In this document: positions 54,651 to 64,000 of the stretch, piece by piece | Position numbering within the stretch: position 1 is the first letter of the stretch | How the letters are laid out: each line of letters begins with the position of its first letter | From: Cucumis sativus | Lineage: Eukaryota > Streptophyta > Magnoliopsida > Cucurbitales > Cucurbitaceae | NCBI RefSeq assembly: GCF_000004075.3 | Contig: NC_026656.2 | Coordinates: forward strand, 21,276,607 to 21,340,606 | Direction: 5' to 3' | Length of the DNA: 64,000 nt | The notes under the pieces: generated by a model | Told to the model about the DNA's origin: nothing | Seen by the model: the letters and a program-made list of their open reading frames with translations, nothing else | The model's database searches: none | Translations under genes and position numbers: made by a program

Positions 54651-55642
54651 TATTAATTTAGAAAACAATATTAAAAGTTTAAATGCCCATTTTGGTCCAA
54701 CTTTAGGAATTACATAAATATTGTTAGTAATGTTTTTTTTTTCTTTTTCTTTTTGGATGTAGTTTTCTACTACTTTATTTGTAAAATCCGATCATCTTAA
54801 TGTACTAGTACTAGTTATATATATATATATATATATTTATATAGTTTATATTTATTTGTATGTTTGGAAGTATTGGTTGATAAGATATAAATTGTTATTT
54901 TAAAAATTTGATAGAACTTACAAAAGAAAAAGATGAGAGATTTTGTGAACATTATTATAACGTAGGTTGACAATTATGCTATGCAAAAGAAGGTTAAAAA
55001 GCTTCTTTTCAACTAGATTATCTGACCACTGAATTTAAAATATGTGAAATTATGATATTAATCTATGTTTAAAATATTAAAATTAACATAAATATTTGCT
55101 ACAATTTCAACAAATATATGAATAAAATATCAATATTGATTAATATCGGTTTGGGCTTTATGATATTTGGTAGTACGAGTTTTTATTTTAAAATTAATTG
55201 ACAATAAAGAGTTTGTGTCTTTTTGCTTTTTTTTCAATATGAAATTTTCATAAAAAACTTTAAAAATTGATTTTACACAATGAAATAACAATAAGAAAAA
55301 CAAATGGCTATTTTTTTTTAATTAAAATAGGACGATTGATTCAAAATAACACATCTTTTCATCACTAATATATTTCACAAATTAAATTAAGTAGATGTTA
55401 TACGAGAATTATTAACTTTTCTGACTGAATATTTATAAATAAAAATATTTGTAATATTATATTCTCACAAAAATAAGTGAGAGTGACACTAATATAAAAC
55501 AATACTGAATATAATAGTTAGATATGATGTTATATTTTGTTAGAAAATAGCCCACATAAACACAATTAAACTGATTTAAATATATGGTTTTTTTATTAGA
55601 TATTTGAAATTAAATCTTCAACCCTTCGAATTGTTTTGAAGT

Positions 55643-55663
55643 AAAAAAAAAAAAAAAAAAAAA
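55643..55663. repeat. A21 homopolymer
   Basis: Twenty-one consecutive A residues in intergenic DNA. Confidence 0.95.
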
Positions 55664-58600
55664 GATGTTTAAGATCTATGCATAGGCATATTAAATTAAC
55701 ATCATAAGTATGCTTTTAACATATCATAAAAGAGAAGGACAGCTTGATAGCATTGGAAGTCTCTCTCCATCTGATCTCTCCTATGAAACAGAACGCATGT
55801 AAACATACCAAATGATGCACTCCTCATTCTGTACTTCCATTTTTTTTTTTATTCCTTTCTAATCAAACAATGAATTGGACAAAGATTGGTAGATATGCCA
55901 GTTTCCATCAATCATGCATATCATTCATACCATATTGTAATTTCCTAATCATCTAACAACATACCAACACAAATAATATAGACCCCTTCAATCCCATCAA
56001 TTATACATACATAATCATAGCAGAGGAGTAGCCTATTAATCAAAGATGTCTTAGGTTAAATTTTCATACATCAAAAGCTAGGTCAAAGTAAAAGTTGTGA
56101 CTTCAATATCGTCCCAACAAATCCTAACCAAAAAAATAATTACACATTTATCTCTTCCTTTTTATGTATGATATTTCATTTTGAGCTAGAGAGTTGGAAA
56201 GTCAAATTATCTCGTTGAAAGATATGATACACGCACCTACGATTCTTTAAGCTATTGCACTTACATATTAACCAAAAGAAAAAAGAAAAAATAAAAAACA
56301 ATATTCTCACATTATTGTTTTAAGAAAATGATGGGTTGTGAAGCTCCTTGACTCTAATTAACTTGACGAAAAATTATAAGAACCGTTTTGGATGAGAATT
56401 GTTGTCAAGAATGATATATATAGATAATAGTATGTATAATGTTGTAAATATATTGTTTTTTTAACCATATATACTAACATGTAATACCAAATTAAAGTTT
56501 ACCTCTCTCTCTCAATTCTAACTCACTCATTTAGTTCAAGTATGGATGCATCATTGATATACAAGAAGAGGAAGAAAACTAACAATAATAAACTACTGAT
56601 TTTGGATTAATGTGAGTAATTGATGTGGCCATTAATGTATAACTTCAAATGTTAGGGTTTTGTTAACCATTTGAATATTGGAGGAAATGAAAGAAAAAAG
56701 AAAAGAAAAAAAAAACAAAGAATGGCAGGTAGGGTTAGTAGGGTTTTGGGATCCATCTCCATCAAAGTATAAATTGATGATGAGGTGAGTGTATATATGT
56801 TTGGGGAATTGATGATTTTGCTCCCCACAAAGAACAAAAAGACACATTAAAGGGGTTTTGTTTTTTTGTTTGAAGGAAAGGGGCGATCTTTTCATTATTA
56901 TATTTGCTTCGCTTTTTGGCTCACTTAAAGGTGTAGACTTTATCATGGCATGTTAGTGAGTTCATTCATCATTAGTACTTTGAAAATAAATGTAAAGAGA
57001 TGAAATAAAAAAAACTTTTGCTACAATTGGCCTTTCTCTTCACATTTCATTCTTCCCATAAAACCCCACTCCCATTTTTCACACCCTCTCTCTTCAATGT
57101 CAACACACATTATTATCTTACAATTCCAATTTAAAACATATTCTCATGTATCAAGCTCCAATCAAGTATTACACTTCAATAAAATTCTACACTTTCAATA
57201 GCAAACACCTTAAACCAACCACAAAATCATCAAGATGCAGTTGTATAAATTGATCCAAGCAAAAGCATGAAACACACCTCATTCATTTTATCAAACCAAG
57301 TTGAAAATACTAAAATAGAATACAAATATAAGGTCAATTTTTTTTATTGAACAATTGAGAATTTCTCCGACACATAACTAATGTGCGTCTTTACTTACCA
57401 CCAACACAAAAGTAACCACTAGAATACTTGTAATTCCTAATTAAAGAAACTATTTGGTAAAATTGTATTTTTTTCCCCAAAACATGTATGATTATTCAAT
57501 AGTTCATTAAGGTACAAAAAAAACATAAACGAGAGAATACATATATACTATTTTTTAGAATACAACAAATATGAGATGAAATGAAAGATTAAACCACTAG
57601 TGTTTAGATATAAAACTCGTATAATAGGAGAATGATATAATAGACGTAGAGAAGCGGGGAGGAGGGAAAAGAGAGAGTGCAGCTTTTTAAGCTTTTGATA
57701 TTGTTAGGCAATTGGGAAGTGAAAGAGAGGAAATTGAGAGTGAGAGTCAAAGTTTTTGGAGTAATGAAAAAAAGAAAAGAAAAAAAAGGAAAAGGCAGTC
57801 AAACACAATTATGTGACACACAATCATGGCATGCCTATAGAATCTCATGCATCGCCACTCCTCCCGATATTCAATCATATCTTACTCTCTAACTTTAATT
57901 TTCAACTAGGTTTCCTTTCAATTTTATTATTTCTAACTTTTTCTTTTTTTAAAAAATTATTATTTCAAAAACATCATTCAAATAATTTATTTTATATATA
58001 TCCAATACGATTTTAATCATACATTCTTTCATTTTTAGCCCTTAAAACAAATTGAAACATATCACACTCATCTGACCTCTAATCAATTGAATCCATCGTA
58101 TGTGTAAATTAGTTAAGATATAGAACAACAATTCTTTTATAATATATAGTTTACCTATTATAATAATCTATATCCATTAGCACAAAATCCAAAACGTCCC
58201 AAACCGCTTTTGTATTCAACCCACAACAACAATAAAAACAAATATTGGTTGCCTGCCTCTCAAAAAACCCAAATTACTTTCAAATCTTTTTTTTTTTTTC
58301 ATATAAACAATATTCCATTAAATATTAATAATAATTATATAGATATAGATGTATAGGTTTTAAACAATTAGTAAGAATTGAGAGAAAGTTTTCGCAAGGA
58401 CAAGACCTTGTGGGTGTTCCCTTTCAATCAAAGACAATCATTTCATATTTTCTATAATTATATTTATAAATTTAATATTGAAAAAAAAAACATATTTCAT
58501 ATACTCTCCGTAATCTTTTGAAATTAAAAAAATGAAGAAAAATATAGAAGCTAAGGGAAGGAGATAAAAGAATTAACATTTATGAGCTTATCCATTATGT

Positions 58601-60078
58601 TCTCCATTGAACTGTATTTTTATATATAATAATCATGAAATTCAAATGATAAAGAAATAAGAACATATGTTTGCTAAGAAATTATGATGAAAATAAGAGG
58701 AAGTGATATACATTGAATGGCATAGCAATCAAAATGGTTTCACATGTGATTGAGCATGTGAAGGGTTTAGGAATCTATATTCACATGGTTGCAATATATA
58801 TATATATATATATGATTTGGATTATTAACTGAAAAAGGTATAAACAAAAAGAATAGAGAAAGTGACAAAAAGAGAAAAATATAAGATATGTTCACTTTGT
58901 ACTAACAACTTGTTTGTATGTTTCTTTCATGATTTTTCTTCACTCCTAGTCATGTTGGGGATTAATGAAAGGGGTATACCCTACCCCTAGCTACTATACC
59001 CTATTGTTTTTAATTAATTTAATTATTTCCCTATACTATACCTAAGTCCCACACCTACAACCTTCATGGGTAGGCCCATTAAAGCTTAATGATGTATTTT
59101 TTGCCTTTAAAGAAAAAACAAATTTTTAAATCACTTTTCTTTCCCAATTAATCACAACAAACTAAAGATGGAGACATTCCAATCAAAAATGTTAATTTAT
59201 TTCGATCTTTTAATTGATCACGACTATACCAGAATGTATGCAGATGATATTTAAGTATTTGAGAGCTGTAAATTTTAAATATCTTTTTATATATATCTTT
59301 ATCAATCCAAATAAGATGAATCTTGGAACAAAAAAAAATTACAGAAACTCTTTATTATTTGAGTGTGTTTAGACAAGTTCACACACTTGTAATTAATATT
59401 ATCGAGGTTGAATCTCACACTTAGTTAATTGGAGCATGTTTAAGTCTAATTTGCTAAAAAAAATTAGCTTAATTCGATTAAAAAATTCTTATTTGAATGT
59501 GTTTAGAGTGAGTCTTTTTTCTATAAAAACGTCAATGTGATTATTCCACAGAAAAAAAAGATTGATTCTCATTATCAAATTCTAAAGTTTCACTCTTTGC
59601 TCTCCTATTTATACATTTGAGTATGCCATGTTATGCCTCATTCTGTATTTAAACAAATTTATTGTTGTTATCCCATTTTCTTCTTATTTTATTTTTGAAA
59701 TATCAATCTCAAAATCTATAAAATAAAAAATGGAAGGTGAAACATAGATACAAAATAAATTATAGAGGGTAAATATGGAAATGACATTCTTTTAAAATTA
59801 GAACTTTGGTGAAATTGCAAAAAAAAAAATGTTTCTCAATATCATAATTTTAATTTTATTTGAACAATTATCTCTACGTCTAGACTCGCCAACTAATAAC
59901 TTAAAATCTCAAAGTGATCGATATTAAAAAATAAAATGTTTATAAAACTTACGTGAGATAGTCGAATGTGTTATGTAATTATTTTGATTTATATTTTTCT
60001 ACAAAAAAACCTTTTCCTTTTCTGAAAGATCAAAAAAACAAAAATCTGAAACTCGAATTGATACGTTTCTATTTGTGA

Positions 60079-60186
60079 TGGGCCAATAACTTGGGCCCAA
60101 TGACCGATCTCGATCATAAGCGGCCCATCTGTTAAAGGCCTGCTTTTTCTCAGTCCAATGTTGCAGATAGCCATTGTAACGGCCCA
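60079..60186. promoter_or_regulatory. Orphan cluster of site II-type elements
   Basis: TGGGCC at 60079-60084, the palindrome TTGGGCCCAA at 60091-60100, GGCCCA at 60122-60127 and GGCCCA at 60181-60186 occur within 108 bases of locally less AT-rich DNA. Elements face both directions. No gene that it could serve was recognised nearby. Confidence 0.4.
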
Positions 60187-63100
60187 GTTTGAAATTTCAT
60201 GCTAGGATCCTTTTATATGTAAGGATTAAATGTACAACATTCTAAAAATAATTATAAAAAGATATATTAGTTACAATATAGCCAATTCTGAAAATAGATC
60301 CTTGTTTTTTATATAATAATCTAGCATTGTATTATATCTGCTAGTACTTTTAGCTAGTTGCAATATTTCAATTGCTTATTTATTTTTTATAAATTCTTTT
60401 TATCATTATATTTTTAAATTTTTAAAAAATAAGCACAAAAATTAAACTCATACGTAATAATTTAGTATGTAAGTAGATAAGTTGGTGACTTAAATATTAA
60501 TATTTATGATTCATTCCACCCTAACAAAGGTAAGAAAATATATAAAAGTAAGGAACATTTTGGGTTGAAATGAAAATATTAAAATATTTAGTGTGAAGTT
60601 AAAGAAACCAAACAAAGCAAAACACTGTTAAATTTAAGGTATATAATGATAATAGAAGGAACTCATTTGGAGGGGGGGTTTTTGAATTCAATAATGAATT
60701 AAGGGTAGTTGATTATTGTAACTTAATTGGTTGGAAAAGTAGTGTTTATTATTATTTGTGTGAATACAAAACAAGTAAACGAAGGAGAAGAAGAAGAAGA
60801 AGCCTCTAACTCCCATTACCCAATTTTGACAAATGAGGATTAGCTAAGAATGTGAAAAAGTTGGTGGTTAGGTAAGCCAAGTTGCCTTAACAAAAAAGAA
60901 GTATTTTTTGGGATGATTTATTATTTTCTTTTATATTTCATTTTGACATAGATCTCTAGCTTGATCATTCTTTTAAAAAAGAAAATATAATAATAAAAAG
61001 AAGAAGAAAGCAATATATAGGGTTTTGATAAACTTGTCGTCCAAGTATTAGGAATGGAAGCACATGGGGGTGTGGGGGCAACCAAATTGGTCCTTATGCT
61101 TCCAATTGTATCATCCAGCTTGCATATTGCAGCCATTTGGAGGATAAAACAACCCCATCACCTTTTTCTCTTCTCTTTCATCCTTCAATTTCTTCTCTAA
61201 TTTCCTCCTCACTTCTTTTTTTCCTATGTTCACAGTTTTCCTCAAATACACAATCAACGGTAACTGTGGAAAGGATCCAATCTTTTGACAATTACATGTC
61301 TATTACTAACCTCTCTTTAGCTTTTCTTTTTGGTGTGCATTTTACATACGTAAAACATTTGTTACGTGAGTATAACTTAATTTAGATATGGGAGTTAGAA
61401 GGTGTGTGTATGAGCGTGGAGTTGTTTGGTTGAACACAAAGAAATTGAAGATGGAATTAAGCAGTACTTGTGGAGTAGAGAAAGAGGAAAAAAATAAAAA
61501 ATGTAAAATTGTTTTTGGTTTGAGAAAGAAGCGCAAATTAAGCCTCTCTTTCCTCCAAATTTCCTTCTGTCAATCAAATTTAATCAATTCTTTTTCTCTC
61601 ATTCATTAATAATGTTCCCTTTTACATTTTAAGACCCTACCAATTGTTTAGGGGAGACATTAGTTCATTCCTCTCTCAATTTACCCCCATCTTTTTTTAT
61701 TTGATTAAAAGGCTACAAATATGTTATTGAAAAATAACATAAAGTAAGGCAAAAAGGGCAATATAGTTTAATTATATATATAACTTGAAATTAAATTAAA
61801 TAAATTATAGAAAAATTGTGTTAAAATGAAGTCTCTAAACTTGAGGGTGTCAAACACAATGACCACTTCATTTTAAGTTCTTTAACACGGTTTCCTTTAA
61901 TCCTCTATTTGTCTTTTTTTTATTCTATTTCTTATTTAAAATTAGTCATTTTAAAATGGTCAATAATTTCAAAGTTTTACATTTTGACTTTGGATTCTTC
62001 GGTCATAAAGATTAAAGGCTCTTTCTTTGCCAGACGCCGACCCGACCCGGGCCCATCTTCCATCCTCTAACTCAATTCCATTCCTCTTTATATTTTTTTA
62101 AATTCTCATTTCCTTTTCTTAATTAATCATTATTTTTTATTTTCTACATTCTTTTCCAAATACGTCATGTTTTTCCCTAATTCAAGAATAAGAAAATAAA
62201 ATTATTTGAAATACTAATACTAGGACTTATGATAAATAACCTTTTTTTTTTTTTTTTAAATTAATGGTTCATACTTTCTTAGGCCAAAATGATTTTTTTT
62301 TCTTTTTTCCAAAATTGTCGATCAGTGTATATTTATTTATTTACTGCTTGTAAAATATTATTGAGTGATAATAATTATATTTTTAGTCCAGATGATGGGG
62401 TATGATATGGTAATTAACTTGAGGTGTATAAATAAGAAAGATTGACAAACTTCGAGTAGTGTTTTACTACACCAGCTTTGATGTTTATTAGACCCAAAAA
62501 TAATGATATTAGGGAGATTTTAAAGGATTGGTATATATGTGTTAGCTTTCAATAGAGTTTTAATAATGGGAATCACTTTGAAATAAGATTTTTATGAAAA
62601 GAAAAATCAACTGAAAAATATAATATACAGTAAGTAATTGGGTCAGACTTATAGGTGTGGCTTTTAGGTTTACATTTTGTTTATTTCAAAATTAGATAGT
62701 AATAGATCATTTTTATCTTGGTATTAAGAAAGAGATAATTTTGAAACATTTGTATAAGGTTTTGGGAAATTTTAAAGAATATACATAATATTGTATACAA
62801 TTTAACCTTTTCAAATATTGGATTTTACTCACCAATATACCAACTAACTATTCCCTCCCTTTTAAGTACTCCACCTCGGTAGTTAAGACTAATACAATCC
62901 ATCAAAATTCAAATAGAAAACAACTGTTGTACTCAAAACAAAAGATAAATCCAAAACTTACAAACACAATTTGTTCAAAAAAAAAAAAAAATACACCTCA
63001 AATAATTTGTCAAAGTTCGATTAAATTATATGATTTTTTTTAATGTCAAAAATATAAATAAAGAAAAATATTTACAGTAACATTAATTTTATAATTAAAA

Positions 63101-63769
63101 AAACAACCAATAAAACAAATAAATAGAGCTCTAAATCACATTTTATCGAACAAAGATTACGATGATATGGATATCTTTTTTTATTGTACATAGGGGAATA
63201 GATTTAATTATTTGATCCTAAGTCACACATTATCTTATATTTATCTTCTTTGATGATTTTTTTGTGACCTTAAACATATTTTCTTAGTTTTGGTATAGAA
63301 AGTTAAAGCGCATATAGGGTGAATTTGTGATAGCAAAATCAAGACACGATTACTCAGAGCATGCAAACACAAAAAGAAATGAAAACCGATGTGGTGCTTA
63401 CCACAAAACTGCCTTATTCTCGATTTATCTTTTCTAATGTTTAAATTAAATTAAAGGTTTTTTTTTTAAAAAAAATTAAAACTATGCCAATATGGCATAC
63501 CTTAAAAACTAAATTTATAATTCCTTTTAAAATAATGGTGTTTGTTTTCTAAGGTGTGTATTTTTAATATTTGGAAATACATTGTTGTTCCTTTAGTGTC
63601 AAATAATATAGTATTTCATATATATAATATGTCTTATAGGAAGCCAATAAACAAGTGTTCTCGAACTCAAATCCTCCATCGAAAATTTGAACTAAAGAAA
63701 TAATAAAATAAAACATAATGTTTTATATTAGAAAATTGAATTTCATTGGATGTAAGTATTTAAGTGAAA

Positions 63770-63796
63770 TAATAACAATAATAATAATAATAATAA
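63770..63796. repeat. AAT microsatellite
   Basis: About nine AAT/ATA units shortly upstream of the last ORF. Confidence 0.9.
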
Positions 63797-63906
63797 AAGA
63801 AATAGAAAGGACAGCAACGATCCTCAATGCTTTTACTATCCCTTCTTCTTTCCCACCCTAAAATTTAAACCCCAAAATCCTTTCCTTTCAATTCATCTCT
63901 TCCAAA

Positions 63907-64000
63907 ATGTCTCCCCGTTCCTCCCCTTACGCCGCCTGCTTCCGCCCTCCGACCAGCACCCCTCCCCCCCCTCACCCCGCCTCCTCCCATGTCCAGCCAA
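63907..64000 (+). CDS. Start of an unidentified protein, truncated by the window edge
   Basis: From ATG at 63907 the frame is open to the window end: 31 residues beginning MSPRSSPYAACFRPPTSTPP and then Pro/Ser-rich. The abrupt change from AT-rich DNA to GC-rich, third-position-C codons and the CT-rich leader (63830-63905, CCTTCTTCTTTCCCACCC) both support a real coding start. I cannot assign a family from this much sequence. Confidence 0.6.
   Translation, partial: MSPRSSPYAACFRPPTSTPPPPHPASSHVQP

Larger units (their letters stand above)
54651..63906. other. AT-rich intergenic region, no gene recognised
   Basis: No exon could be supported over about 9.3 kb. Landmarks are TA repeats (54816-54836, 58796-58813), a 21-base A run (55643-55663), and a dense cluster of site II-like elements at 60079-60186. 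There is also a GAA repeat at 60785-60802, an inverted repeat at 61055-61104, a GC-rich patch at 62035-62060 with CCCGGGCCCA, and an AAT repeat at 63770-63796. Around 59352-59507 a phrase close to TTATTTGAGTGTGTTTAGA occurs twice, suggesting a duplicated or mobile relic. The final part is the presumed promoter of the partial ORF at 63907. Confidence 0.5.

Noticed and set aside
56632-56946. 104-codon minus ORF
   Set aside because: No domain; half of it is Phe/Ser low complexity from an A/G-rich strand.
61388-61609. 73-codon + ORF (MGVRRCVYERGVVWL onward)
   Set aside because: The initial residues look protein-like but turn into Lys/Glu/Ser low complexity; no known domain and the opposite strand is equally open.

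Overview
The window is nuclear DNA from a flowering plant, almost certainly a eudicot. The evidence is split genes with short AT-rich GT-AG introns, plant-only families (class II KNOX, SHINE-type AP2/ERF, a plastid aspartate aminotransferase, a plant receptor-like kinase), a cytosolic tRNA gene without encoded CCA, and long AT-rich intergenic DNA full of microsatellites. A cucurbit such as Cucumis would fit, but this is only an impression. Exons were assembled by hand; reading frame is preserved across every proposed junction.

Layout, left to right. A small single-exon gene for an uncharacterised basic protein lies at 1601-2038 (+). A six-exon KNAT3-like class II KNOX homeobox gene occupies 3666-7874 (-). 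About 10.4 kb without a recognisable gene follows. A five-exon gene for a bZIP-like protein with a C-terminal DLNxxP (EAR-type) motif sits at 18300-20743 (-), with a site II (TGGGCY) promoter upstream. A tRNA-Ser(UGA) gene is at 24094-24175 (+). A ten-exon receptor-like kinase related to Arabidopsis At1g80640 is at 30369-33631 (+). It is convergent with an eleven-exon plastid aspartate aminotransferase gene (ASP5 type) at 34739-38054 (-). A three-exon ribosomal protein eL39 (RPL39) gene is at 40293-40666 (-). Two tandem SHINE/WIN1-type AP2/ERF genes lie at 47312-47941 and 54050-54650 (both +). The last 94 bases hold the start of a further, unidentified GC-rich ORF.

The genes do not form a pathway. 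They are independent housekeeping genes (RPL39, tRNA-Ser, ASP5), developmental regulators (KNOX, SHINE pair, bZIP-like) and a signalling kinase. The only clear local relation is the SHINE tandem duplication.

I found no convincing new biological system. The more interesting points are: a 70-nt last intron in the KNOX gene that gives two alternative C-termini; upstream ORFs in front of the KNOX and kinase genes, one with its stop overlapping the main start (ATGA); a degenerate bZIP-like protein with an EAR-like end; and two dense clusters of site II promoter elements with no recognisable gene attached. No complete transposon, CRISPR array or viral sequence was recognised.
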